Shown: in pieces, positions 34,301 to 44,274 of the stretch
How the letters are laid out: each line of letters starts with the position of its first letter
How positions within the stretch are numbered: position 1 is the first letter of the stretch
Notes under the pieces: model-generated
The model's database searches: none
What the model saw: the letters and a program-made list of their open reading frames with translations, nothing else
What the model was told of the DNA's origin: nothing
Made by a program: the position numbers and the translations under genes
Source of the DNA: Plazaster borealis
Taxonomy: Eukaryota > Echinodermata > Asteroidea > Forcipulatida > Labidiasteridae
Assembly (NCBI GenBank): GCA_021014325.1
Contig: CM037461.1
Location: 9,143,501 to 9,207,500 of the forward strand
Length of the DNA: 64,000 nt
Reading direction: 5' to 3'

Positions 34301-36010
34301 ATGGAACGACAGGATGGAATCCTGGAAGGGAGTTTTGGAGACCCCAGTGGGCAAGGGAGTATGGGATACTCTGGAACACCTGTGAGTACTGGATACTCGG
34401 GGACAACATCACCAAGGGTGGTTAGCAAGACGAGCATTACACTACAGCCTGTGGTAACACCATCTCCTCCGAGGTTGACTCCGATAGTGACATCTGCAAC
34501 TTTTCAGTTGGGACCAAGCAAAGCGCAGGGAACAGATGTGACACGAAGAAGCGACGAGATGGTGTTGGGGATAAAGGGTGTCCGGTTGGAGACCGTGAAG
34601 TCACAGGAACTACCCACACATGTAGGAAATCTCGACGAGGTGGCATCAACGGCAATCTATACACCGATACCATCTCCTTGGTCAAGATTTATGCCCACTC
34701 CAGGGGACCCGGGACCAAGGCTCATGGATGCGCCAGCTTATCCAAGTTTGGTGGATCAGTATCAACACATCTCCGGGCAGAGCAGGGCGCCCTGGCAGGG
34801 GCTAGATGACAGACTACTGAGGGATGGTCCTGCAGGTTCAGCTTACGGTGTGACTACCACTTCTAGCTGGATGAATCCACCCTTGGCGCATGATGTGCGA
34901 TGTAACTTGCAGCACCAGTTTACTGAGACTCCCAAGCAGTCTTGGGTCTCGGCGCCGACAAGGTCGGCGGCGGGAATTATGAGTACCGGAATGGGACAGT
35001 CTGCGTTGGGGCAAGGAGCGACAGGGCCCCTAATTCAGCCACATACCAGGGCTCCAACTCCACCGGAGGGAGCAGGGCTGCCAATGGCAGCCACAGCTAA
35101 AGTTGCTAAGGTGGATGGTAAGGTTCACAGGAAACCGAGCATTGTCCCAGACCGATTCTCAGGTGATGTGCCATGGAGAGACTACAGGGCTCATTTTGAA
35201 TCTTGTTCAGTCATTAATGGCTGGTCGGCGGAAGAAAAGGCATACTTCCTAGCAGCCAGTCTGAAGAGTCAAGCTCAGCAGGTGTTGGGAGACCGGGTCC
35301 CCGGTGACGTGCTGAGTTATGCAGAACTTACAGCCAGACTGGAGAGGAGATACGGGCCTGGGGAGCAAGGCGAAACGTTTTTAGCAGAGCTACGGAGTAG
35401 AACAAGAAAAACTGGCAAAGGATTACAGGCACTTGGGCAGGGAATACGCCGACTGACGGAGCTGGCGTATCCAGAGCTCCTGAGGGAGAGCAGGGAGCGT
35501 CTGGCAAAAGGGCACTTGGTAGATGCCATACCAGATGCCGAAATCCGGGTGGGAATATTTCGGGCTCATCCTAAGACATTGGACGAGGCTTTCAGGGCGG
35601 CATTAGAAACGGAGTCTTTTCTGAATGCGGAGAGACAGCGGCAAGGAGCCCAGGGTGGTCGTCTAGATAGGAACAACTCTAGGGCGACCAGACAAGTGGA
35701 AATTGTTTCCAGGGATGAGTTTGAACAGCAGACAAAGGCGATGTCAACGCAATTAAAATTGTTACATCAGATGATGTCAGATTTGAACCAAGCGATGAGA
35801 CAAGATGCTTCCCAGCAGGGGGAGCGACGTCGGACGCAAGGCTGTTTCAACTGTGGAGAATTTGGGCACTTCAAAAGGGAATGCCCAAAACTCCAGAACG
35901 CACCGCAGTCGGGAAACTTTACGGGACCAACCCAGCGGGTCATGGGAAGGTCATCAAGAGCGGAACCCGACCCAAACAATGTAGTGGTGGTAGAAGCGAG
36001 AGAAAAGTAG
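34301..36010 (+). CDS. gag: Gypsy B Gag polyprotein
   Basis: Gag forms the particle and packages element RNA. The frame is open upstream, but the first ATG is at 34301, giving 569 residues. The N-terminal half is low-complexity and rich in Thr, Pro and Gly. The capsid-like retrotransposon gag region spans about residues 280-460 (RFSGDVPWRDYRAHFES, RLERRYGPGEQGETFLAEL). A single CCHC knuckle, CFNCGEFGHFKREC, lies at about residues 515-528. The frame ends at a TAG that overlaps the pol frame by about 130 bases; pol is in the -1 frame. The gag frame is intact in this copy. Confidence 0.9.
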   Translation: MERQDGILEGSFGDPSGQGSMGYSGTPVSTGYSGTTSPRVVSKTSITLQPVVTPSPPRLTPIVTSATFQLGPSKAQGTDVTRRSDEMVLGIKGVRLETVKSQELPTHVGNLDEVASTAIYTPIPSPWSRFMPTPGDPGPRLMDAPAYPSLVDQYQHISGQSRAPWQGLDDRLLRDGPAGSAYGVTTTSSWMNPPLAHDVRCNLQHQFTETPKQSWVSAPTRSAAGIMSTGMGQSALGQGATGPLIQPHTRAPTPPEGAGLPMAATAKVAKVDGKVHRKPSIVPDRFSGDVPWRDYRAHFESCSVINGWSAEEKAYFLAASLKSQAQQVLGDRVPGDVLSYAELTARLERRYGPGEQGETFLAELRSRTRKTGKGLQALGQGIRRLTELAYPELLRESRERLAKGHLVDAIPDAEIRVGIFRAHPKTLDEAFRAALETESFLNAERQRQGAQGGRLDRNNSRATRQVEIVSRDEFEQQTKAMSTQLKLLHQMMSDLNQAMRQDASQQGERRRTQGCFNCGEFGHFKRECPKLQNAPQSGNFTGPTQRVMGRSSRAEPDPNNVVVVEAREK

Positions 36011-37182
36011 AGGTAGAGGAAGATTTGGTTGGAGTACCGGTACAGCCCTACCCATTAATAAAAATGGGAGCACAACACGGACTGTACGTGCAAGGACAAA
36101 TTGGCAGTCATTCAATGCCATTTTTGATTGACACGGGATCTTCAGAGACGCTGATTAGTAGCACCGAGTACGACTCTATGAGTCGAGAGGTCCGACCCAG
36201 TCTGGTACCGATTGGTGATGTAATCCGCCAGGCGGATGGTAAACCAGTGGCAGCCAGGGGGAGTGCCCTGATGGAGATACAGATAGAAGGGTACAGTAAG
36301 GAAGTGGAGGTCATTGTTGCGTCAATCAGAAATAGGGGCATCCTTGGAATGAACTTTATGCTGGCAACAGGCTGTAGCCTTGATATGAAACAACTGCAGC
36401 TAAACATAGCCAAACACACTGTATCCCTGGGTTATGGCAAGAGAACCGATTCCTCCTGTTATAAGGTCCGTGCTGAGAAAACCACTAGGATTCCGCCGGG
36501 GCATGAAGCAATCATCACAGGAGTTCTTGAACAGAACAAGGAACTCCAGGGGGTAGGAATAATTGAGCCCACGGACCGTAATATTTTGGCTGAACGAGGA
36601 CTACTGGTAGCGAGAGTACTTGTAGATATCGGGGATCACAGCTACCCGATTCGAGTATTCAATCCAGGGACGAGCATTGTGTCAGTTGGCGAAGGGAGTA
36701 TGGTGGGGACACTTACAACCATAGATGAAGGGGACATTGAAGCCCAGAGGGCTTCAGTGACAACGGTGAACCCAACGGATGCAGAACTTAGCAGTAATCA
36801 ACTGGGGATACCAGAACATCTCGAGGAGCTCTATCTGCAGAGTGTAAGCCATCTACCAGACGGTGCTGGAAAGGAAAAAGTCAGGAAGCTACTGACCGAT
36901 TACCAAGACGTTTTTTCCAAGGGTATGGACGATTTGGGCAAGACAAATATTGTCAAACATAGCATCAGGGTTGATGAAACCACTCCAATTCGTCAACGCG
37001 CCCAAAGACTTCCACTCTGGCAGCGGGCGGAGGCAGATGAGCAAGTCCGTGAAATGACTCAGAAGGGGATTATTGAGCCAACTAGTAGCCCTTGGGCGTC
37101 ACCGGTTGTGCTGGTAAAGAAAAAGGACGATTCCGCACGGTTTTGTGTGGATTATATATCTCTCTTAACGCACACACATTGA
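35881..37182 (+). pseudogene. pol: Gypsy B pol part 1: protease and start of RT
   Basis: The frame overlaps the end of gag and is presumably entered by -1 frameshifting. The aspartic protease carries FLIDTGSSETLIS with the catalytic DTG at 36130-36138. A linker follows and then the RT N-terminus (GIIEPTSSPWASPVVLVKKK, RFCVDY). The frame then stops at 37180-37182. RT homology continues in another frame from about 37160. The break coincides with a short CT-repeat (TCTCTCT) that is two bases out of register, so a microsatellite slip is the likely cause. Confidence 0.85.
35884..35917 (+). promoter_or_regulatory. Candidate -1 ribosomal frameshift heptamers
   Basis: Two XXXYYYZ heptamers lie in the gag-pol overlap and are correctly phased relative to gag codons. 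CCCAAAA at 35884-35890 is read C CCA AAA, and GGGAAAC at 35911-35917 is read G GGA AAC. GGGAAAC is a known retroviral -1 site. A -1 slip at either would enter the pol frame before the gag stop. A downstream RNA structure was not evaluated. Confidence 0.6.
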
Positions 37183-39068
37183 AAGACGCTTACCCCATAC
37201 CGCGAGTGGATGACAGTCTAGATTCGCTGGATGGTGCCCAGTGGTTCTCCACTCTAGCCATGGCTAGTGGATATTGGCAGGTGCAGCTGGACAACAACGC
37301 TAAGGCAAAGTCGGCCTTTGTGACGAGAAGTGGACTCTATCAGTGGAATGTAATGCCCTTCGGGTTATGCAACGCCCCGGCTACGTTCGAGCGGCTTATG
37401 GAGAGGATTTTCGCTGGCTTGCAATGGAAGTCCCTTCTGTTGTATCTGGATGACATAGTCGTCTTTGCTGATACCGTGGAGGAGGAAGTGGAAAGATTGA
37501 GGGAAGTCTTCCAAAGGCTAAGAGAGGCCAACCTCAAGTTGAAGCCCAAAGAGTGTAGTCTCTTCCAGAAGTCAGTCCTTTATCTTGGCCATGTTATATC
37601 CAGAGATGGGGTATCAACAGACCCTGAAAAAGTAAGGGCGGTGGAGGAATGGCCGGTGCCTCAATCTACCAAGGACACAAGAAGTTTCATTGGTCTAGCA
37701 TCCTACTACAGACGTTACATACAGGGCTTTGCCAAAATAGCCCAACCACTGCATCGACTGATGGAAAAGAATCGGATCTTCCAGTGGACAGATGAATGCG
37801 AAGTGGTGTTCCAAACACTAAAGAAATCACTGACAACTGCACCTATCCTTGCGTACCCTAAAGAAGTAGGAGAGTTTATCATAGACACGGACGCAAGCAA
37901 CACTGGTATTGGAGCAGTCCTCTCTCAAATACAGAATGGGGAAGAGAAAGTCATCGCATATGCCAGCCGCACAATGTCAAAACCAGAAAGAAATTACTGC
38001 GTGACCAGATGGGAGCTGTTAGCGGTTATCACGTATGTAAAGCACTTCCGTCATTATCTTAAGGGCCGGAGATTTGTGGTCCGCACGGACCATGGTGCAT
38101 TGCGATGGTTAGTTAATTTCCGTAATCCGGAGGGGCAGCTCGCAAGGTGGATGGAGATTCTAAGTGAATACGACTTTGTTATCCAACATCGAGCTGGGCG
38201 GGTGCATCAAAATGCTGATGCACTATCTCGGAAGCCATGTAAACAATGTGGTAGGACAAACACTGATCAATACGAGCGTCAAGAAGAGCAAACCCAGGTT
38301 GAAATGGAGGATGAAGTCAGAGAAGAGTCTCAAGAACAGTCTGACCGTGGTACTAGAGTGGTCACCACCACACCAGACTGGACTTTGCAGGAACTTCGAG
38401 AGGAGCAGTTAGGAGACTCCACAATTGGACACATCATTAAGGCAAAAGAGAATGCCAATAGCAGACCGAGTTGGGAAGATATATCTATGGAGTCCGCGCA
38501 GAGCAAAACATATTGGGCCCAGTGGGAACAACTTCAAGTTCGGCAAGGAGTCCTCTGCAGACGATTTGAGTCAGATGATGGGAAATATTGCACATGGCAA
38601 GTCATAATGCCGACTAACTTCAGAGAGGATGTCCTGGCTGAACTCCATGACAGCACAACAGCAAGACATCAAGGGGTTCGGAAAACCCTTGGCAAGGTTC
38701 GGAAAAGGTACTATTGGTCCGGGATGTCAGCTGACGTTCGCTCCAAGGTCCGTAAATGCACAGTATGCGCCCGAAGAAAGTCGCCGGGGAAGAAACCCCG
38801 CGCACCCCTCCAGCAATGTACCGTTGGGGCACCAATGGAGAGAATCGCTCTTGACATCATGGGTCCTCTGCCCAGGAGTGAGAGAGGTAATGCTTATGTA
38901 CTTGTGGTAGGCGACCCATTCACAAAGTGGATCGAAGCTTTTGCAATACCTGACCAAAAAACCTGGTGGAGCAATTTATTTGTCGGTATGGCTGCCCAAA
39001 GGAGATCCACAGCGACCAGGGGACAAACTTTCAATCTGCCGTTTTTCGGGAGGTTTGCAGATTGCTAG
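37160..39068 (+). pseudogene. pol: Gypsy B pol part 2: RT, RNase H, integrase N-part
   Basis: RT continues with KDAYPIPRVDDSLDSL and MPFGLCNAPATFERLM, and the catalytic box YLDDIVVF starts at 37443. RNase H has FIIDTDASNTGIGAVLSQ, ELLAVITYVKHFRHYL and RTDHGALRWL; the acidic residues are in place. The integrase HHCC finger is HDSTTARHQGVRKTLG with CTVCARR, followed by the first catalytic Asp in LDIMGPLP. At about 38960 the homology jumps, with a deletion and frame change between FAIPDQK and the next conserved segment, and this frame ends meaninglessly at 39068. Confidence 0.88.
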
Positions 39069-40096
39069 GAATGGATCAAACAAGAACATGCCCATGGAAC
39101 CCCAAGTCAGACGGGTTCATTGAAAGGTTCAACCGTAGTCTTGTCAATTTGGTTGCCCCATTTGTGCGCCAGGACCAGCGGGACTGGGATGCTAATTTGG
39201 CATATTCAATGATGGCATACAGGAGCGCAGTTCAAGAGAGTACCGGAGAATCACCATGTTACATGCTTATGGGGCGCGATATATCCCTACCCTTGGATGC
39301 ATTGACCGAGCTACCGGGGGATTGTGATGATCACTTGTCAACCGATTATGTACAGAATCTTCGGCAGAGGATGGCTCAAGCACACTGTAGAGCGCGAGAA
39401 AGCATGAAAACCAACTTGCGACGGCAGAAACGGAACTATGATCGGCATGTGGCTGGCGACAAAATAAACGTTGGGGAATTCGTATGGCTGCATAACACGG
39501 CGCGCAAGAAAGGCCTGTCCCTAAAGCTTCAGTTCAAGTGGTTGGGACCGTACCTGGTGATAGAACAATTGTCTGATGTGACTTTTCGAATACAGGAGAA
39601 GCCAAGAGCCAAGCTAAAAGTAGTACACTACGATAAACTGAAGAGTTACAATGGTCCACAACGGCATGCTTGGCTAGCTGAACGGGGGCCAAGGAGCCCA
39701 ACGGAGAACGGAGACGTGCGCAGTGACGGTGCCGGCGAGATGGAACCATCAGAGGAAGATCCACAGGCCGCCAGCACTGATGACCACACCACCCCACATC
39801 AACCAATGGGAAGTTTTGCCACCGAATATGACTCGCAGGAATTGGACACACATATTTCGATGAATCTGCCAGCATCCACACCAGAAAAATCAGACGAGGG
39901 TACAATTGAGCTGACAGAAAATAAAGCTGAAAAACTTCCTCCCGGCTTGCCACAACGCCGCTATCCTCAGCGGCGACATAGGCAACCGGCCGCATTGCAA
40001 GGCTACGAGGTTTCCAGCATCCACAGCTTACAAACATCAAGCATGCCCTCATGCGGTATGAAAGGAGCAGAAACTGGTTTCCTATCTACGTGGTAG
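38966..40096 (+). pseudogene. pol: Gypsy B pol part 3: integrase core and C-terminus
   Basis: The frame resumes with EQFICRYGCPKEIHSDQG (second catalytic Asp in SDQG) and DGFIERFNRSL (catalytic Glu). It continues through the GPY-type C-terminal module (FKWLGPYLVIEQLSDVTF, KVVHYDKLKSY) and a long acidic, proline-rich tail of about 140 residues ending at 40096. No chromodomain is evident. It is separated from part 2 by the deletion near 38960. Everything needed for the DDE core is still visible but spread over two frames. Confidence 0.88.
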
Positions 40097-40413
40097 GCTT
40101 TTGTGTGTATGGTTCCGGACACCAGCGCAGAATACATAGAAGGGCGTCTGTACTAAGTCATACGTATGTACACACTAACCAACACATAAACATGACATCC
40201 GACAGTTCACGGGCATTTGTATTTTAAGCGAAGACCGAGCAAGAAGTGGCTGTAAGTTACTGTTATTTAAGAAGGCGATCCACTAGTGGAATGATCCACT
40301 GGTGACATTTTGATCCACCGAAAGCGAGTGATGTTACCTGGGTTCACTGTGCAGTTCACCTATTCTTCGTATTTGGTACACACCTCAGTGGTTGTGGAGC
40401 ACCACACCAGACA

Positions 40414-41322
40414 ATGACGGGTGATCATCATAAACATGACCGGGGCCCACAAAAGAAACGGAAGAGGTCTGACAACGACACGAATAAGAAGGCTCCTACC
40501 ATGACCACCACCACTCCCAGTACTTCTACTTTGGTTAGTCCAAGCGCTAAGAGAGCGAGATTTGATACGTCGCCCAAGAGAGTGCGTACCAGTGGCAGTG
40601 GACATCCCCACCAGGCCCACCATTCCACTCCAAGCATTTCCAAGACCAAACCGCATGATGCACCTAAAACATCACCACCATCACCAGGGAGGTACCAGTG
40701 CCGAGCAGGGGGATGCAAGCAAAGCTTCTCGATAAAGTCTAATCTTGTCAGGCATGAGAAGGAAAGGCACCAACTCTTGGAGGCTCAACTGTTTGTCTGC
40801 ATCACTTGTGGTGATGCATTTACCAGGAAGTCAAGCCTGCAACGCCATGAAGATTCACGTAGCCATGGGTGCCCTGGTAAGAAGTTGAAAGCCAAGCCAT
40901 CCTCATCCACTCCTGCGACTGTGAGCTTTGTGCCCCACTCTCCTAAGCTGCCACCCGAACCCCTCATTGAGCTTCTTCCTCCACCCCTGGAGCCTACGTC
41001 ATCTTCCTCTCCACATCCAACCAAGGGTGGAAAGTCACTCAAGCTGGTGCGTCAATTCATGTGGTCACCAGTGATACTTTCATCATCAACCGACAGTGAC
41101 GCGAGTGCGGAGGGCGTAGGACATCGGTTGAACCAGAGTTTTCCTGCTGCCCATACCCTGTCCTCAGCTAGCCGTGTGGAGGTAACCGCTGTGCAACGAG
41201 GAAAAAGACACCAAGTGCTTCCGTATGGCGTGATTACTAACTCAGTAACTGTTGTGACGAAAAGAGAGAACTCCTTGTTTGGCACAAAGGACCAGTGCTT
41301 CATGTGGAATAACAAACAATGA
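40414..41322 (+). CDS. Gypsy B ORF3: C2H2 zinc-finger protein in env position
   Basis: This intact 302-codon frame in the same strand as pol begins 318 bases after its stop, at an ATG with A at -3. It lies between pol and the 3' LTR, where retroviruses carry env. There is no signal peptide or membrane segment. Residues 1-90 are basic and Ser/Thr/Pro-rich, with nuclear-localisation-like KKRKR (14-18) and KRAR. Finger 1 is C96-X4-C101-X12-H114-X4-H119 and finger 2 is C129-X2-C132-X12-H145-X5-H151. The stretch SNLVRH in finger 1 and SSLQRH in finger 2 are classic DNA-contact helices. The C-terminal half is Pro/Ser-rich with PPEPLIELLPPPLEPTSSSS. I infer a nuclear, nucleic-acid-binding accessory protein; capture from a host zinc-finger gene is likely. 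The role is unknown. Confidence 0.85.
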   Translation: MTGDHHKHDRGPQKKRKRSDNDTNKKAPTMTTTTPSTSTLVSPSAKRARFDTSPKRVRTSGSGHPHQAHHSTPSISKTKPHDAPKTSPPSPGRYQCRAGGCKQSFSIKSNLVRHEKERHQLLEAQLFVCITCGDAFTRKSSLQRHEDSRSHGCPGKKLKAKPSSSTPATVSFVPHSPKLPPEPLIELLPPPLEPTSSSSPHPTKGGKSLKLVRQFMWSPVILSSSTDSDASAEGVGHRLNQSFPAAHTLSSASRVEVTAVQRGKRHQVLPYGVITNSVTVVTKRENSLFGTKDQCFMWNNKQ

Positions 41323-41805
41323 ACAGTGAACTATTGATTCAATCATACAAAAATCGCGTAGTGTATTCCTGATTGTGGATGAACAATTCTGGTTAATTAT
41401 TGTTAAAACGAGGTACTTGCCAAAGTTATATTGTTGAAAACGTTTTACTGTTAATATTTTCACTTTGTGATGTGGACTCTTTAAGTCCGGGTTTACACTT
41501 TTTATATGAAGCATGTCAGAAGAGGGCTCTCCGCTCTATAGTGATGGCTTATTTTTGTATGTTGTTGAAACAAAGTTAAAGTTGTATTTTGGAGCAAATG
41601 TATTTTTATACGACATTGCGTTACCTATAGTTGTATTTAAAAAAAGAAAGAAGAAGTTGCGCTTCAAAAAGTAATATTTATTGAGAGTTAAAGTACTAGT
41701 TGACTAAAGGCTTCTTAGGGGGGGTTATCGTCAATTGATAATTATAATTACACATTGCAACTGGTAACTATTAGAGTTTATATATTTTCAGGGACTGAAA
41801 ACTCT
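41323..41805 (+). other. Gypsy B 3' non-coding region
   Basis: About 480 bp of AT-rich sequence between the zinc-finger ORF and the polypurine tract. No frame or structure was recognised. Confidence 0.6.
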
Positions 41806-41814
41806 GGGGGAGGG
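41806..41814 (+). other. Polypurine tract of gypsy B
   Basis: GGGGGAGGG lies three bases before the 3' LTR, the usual place for the plus-strand primer of LTR elements. Confidence 0.75.
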
Positions 41815-41817
41815 CTA

Positions 41818-42428
41818 TGTGATGAATCACTAACTACAAGTTGTATTATTGGTTTCAACTGTATGATGCAAAGGAATTGTTAAGTGGGCGGGTCATAAGT
41901 CACCTACCGGGATTTGATTGGTTAAACTATGGGCAATGCTTTAACACTGTCATATACTTGTATTATGGATGTTGGCCTATAAAAGGCAGAGCTGGTGAGA
42001 ATAAACCTCACTTCTTCATCAGGTGGGACCAAAGAAGTCAAACTAATCTCCTGTGTCTTAATTAATTGTTGATTGTGTGATTATTGGTAGCCTAGGACAG
42101 GGGTGTGCTCCACAGTGATCCACACCTAATCCCCAACTAGTCCACCCAATCCACCCCATCCACCCCATCCACTTTAGAGTCCACCAGGGCCCATCCACCC
42201 CTCCTCCAAAACCATAGGATTGTCCACCCCTACCCTCCACTCCGCAAGGCCCCACAGCCCAGATCCACCCCTAGTATTAGTCCACCCTATACTGTGGCAG
42301 TATTGAGAAGGCCTAGCAACACACTGTGGAAGAATCTATCACATCACCAGGCAGTGGTATTCAACCGCAGGGGCTGACGTCATTGGACCTGGCCAGGCCA
42401 GGAAGGTTGATTGGCAACGCTCGTTACA
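41818..42428 (+). repeat. 3' LTR of gypsy B (611 bp)
   Basis: It is nearly identical to the 5' LTR. By eye I count five substitutions (for example CTTAAGTC against CATAAGTC, and CAACAG against CAACGC near the end) and one fewer CCATCCACC unit. Confidence 0.92.
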
Positions 42429-42796
42429 GTATCGTGCCTCATGGCCAAGGGGTCCAGTAGCCCACCTCGGTCTTATCACAGTAGCCATTACAGCTGGGCG
42501 CCTTGAATATAGACCCTCGGTTATCATGGACCCTGCGCATAGCATGACTTTTTGGTCTCTCCGACATGCAGGCCGTATGCTTGTGATCAATGGTAGACAA
42601 CGCGCAAAGCTGGTCACAATAACCAACGCATTGGTTATTGTGACCAGATTACGACACAGGCAATTAATGAGAAGTTATCAGTGAGTAAAATTTTTCAGAA
42701 ACCGATGTATTTTGTTGTAAATACTGCAATTTATTGTTGGCTTCTGATGACAAAATAATTTAATATTCAGCATTTTCGGTCGAATTTAGTGCCGGT
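42429..42796. other. Remnant of an insertion that hosts gypsy B
   Basis: The 13-bp word AATTTAGTGCCGG occurs at 33542-33554 and again at 42783-42795, in the two places where the gypsy A reading is interrupted. Between them, outside gypsy B, lie about 37 bp on the left and 350 bp on the right. This fits a small insertion of about 390 bp with a 13-bp target duplication, into which gypsy B later jumped. It includes a perfect hairpin at 42611-42646. No coding capacity. Confidence 0.45.
42611..42646. repeat. Perfect 16-bp hairpin
   Basis: TGGTCACAATAACCAA, a CGCA loop and TTGGTTATTGTGACCA form a perfect 16-bp stem. Confidence 0.85.
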
Positions 42797-44165
42797 CGGC
42801 AAGGCAAAGACCCAGTCGGGTAGCTCCGAGTGCCGGCAGGTCCGACTGAGGCTGACCGGCGTAGTGACAACGCTGACCTTCTTCCGAAGTGCCACAGGCA
42901 CTCTGCGAGGTGCGTGTACTACAGATTTAGCATGTTCCTTTAGATGTATGTGTTGTTCGCCTTCCAAACATCCAAGTCCGGTGAATACATCATACTTTGC
43001 CAGCACATCATTGTCGACGTGGTATTCTAGGGTCTCGATACGCTTAATGAGGCCTAACCACTCACAAGCCTGTAAGCCAAGCAAGAGCTGTACTTGTTTC
43101 TGCATTTTCTGGAAATCAATGGCAAAATGTTTGTCTTTGTACTCACAAAGTAGTGATTTTTTTTCTTGATCTGTTCTCCAGAATACTCCAGAATATGTGA
43201 TCAGTCTAGCTTTGGAACAGTTTACATCAGCATGAAGCTTGTTGTACCGATTCAGGAATGACATTGCATTGGGCTCCTGTTTCAAGTTTGAAGCGAACTG
43301 TGCGTTATCCAATTTTTAAGTCAACTGTCCAATCATCAGCGCTTTTGGTTGAGGACTGAACTGCGTTCATGAAGAAATCAGAGTCTGATTCACTTGATTC
43401 TTTGAGATTGTGGACCTTCAAGGGTCGCGACTTTGCTTTGTCAGTGGTTCGTGACATGCAAACTGACGAAAAGTGGTTGTTCTTTCCATGTTTGGAACAG
43501 TTCTTGCCATATGCTGGGCATTTGCCAGCGTCATGTGATGTCCCACAGTATTTGCATGATTTGATAAACTGCTTAGTTCGACTCTGTGATGCATTTCCAT
43601 GCTTGCCGCTTGATGTTTGCCTCTGCCAGGCTTGAGTGTATGCACTGCCTTCTCTGCGATAGCTGAAGCATTCTGTTCAGCTGATGCTGTGATTTTTCCA
43701 ATTTGCGATTTGCTGGATTGAGTCGCCCTGCAAATTTTGAGTGCTCTTTGCAGGGTTAGCTTCCTTTCTTGAAGAAGTCTTGCACGGGTCGCATCATTGG
43801 AAATGCCTACAACTAACCGATCCTAGACTTTCAGTCAGATCTCCAAATTCACAGTGCTTTGATTGCACTTTGAGATCTGCAACATACTGATCAATTGTCT
43901 CTTCAGGCTGTTGGAAGCGTGTGTTGAATAGATGTCGTTCGTAAGTGACATTTCGCTGAGGCTCAAAATGTTCTGAATATTTCTTGAGAAGTGTCTGCAA
44001 TTTGTCTTTGTCTTCCCCATCCTCAAATTTAAAAGTGTTATACACTTCCAAGGCTTCCACACCAATGACATGCAATAGTATTGCACATCGAACATTGGCT
44101 GGTTTATCATTCATTCCTGAGGCTATCCTGTTGACTACTGAGAAGGTTGAGTGACTTTTGTTCAT
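42797..44165 (-). pseudogene. Ty3/gypsy copy A, 5' half: gag, zinc knuckles, protease
   Basis: Reading right to left, a gag capsid-like region (EALEVYNTFKFEDGEDKDK, HLFNTRFQQPEETIDQYV) lies at 44165-43800. Next is a cysteine/histidine-rich knuckle region around 43560 (CKYCG...HDAGKCPAYGK). Then a protease lies near 43285, where the active-site triad reads ETG, a Glu in place of the catalytic Asp (LETGAQCNVI). The linker to RT has VFTGLGCLEGEQHIHLKEHA and HAPRRVPVALRKKV. Frames change at least three times. Its 3' half is at 30957-33541. Confidence 0.8.
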
Positions 44166-44274
44166 GGCTAGAAATCACTGTCGCTGATAGTGAAGTCGGG
44201 TTGTTCTTCTACATCATCATTGTCCAGCCCTGATACTTCGGCTCTCGAGGGGCAAGGCAGTTTGGTTGACTTTT

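Larger units (their letters stand above)
33592..42428 (+). mobile_element. Ty3/gypsy retrotransposon B, recent, with extra ORF
   Basis: A complete LTR element of 8,837 bp has LTRs at 33592-34211 and 41818-42428, both TGTGATGAATCAC...GTTACA. It is flanked by GTAT at 33588-33591 and 42429-42432, a 4-bp target duplication. The order is primer site, gag, protease, RT, RNase H, integrase, a zinc-finger ORF, polypurine tract. The LTRs differ by about five substitutions and one 9-bp repeat unit, so insertion is recent. pol carries two breaks (about 37160 and 38960) that separate it into three frames, so this copy cannot be autonomous. It sits inside older gypsy copy A, in the opposite orientation. 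Confidence 0.93.

Noticed and set aside
36108..36419. 103-codon minus-strand frame
   Set aside because: It lies opposite the gypsy B protease.
39534..40052. 172-codon minus-strand frame
   Set aside because: It lies opposite the gypsy B pol C-terminus and is a shadow frame.
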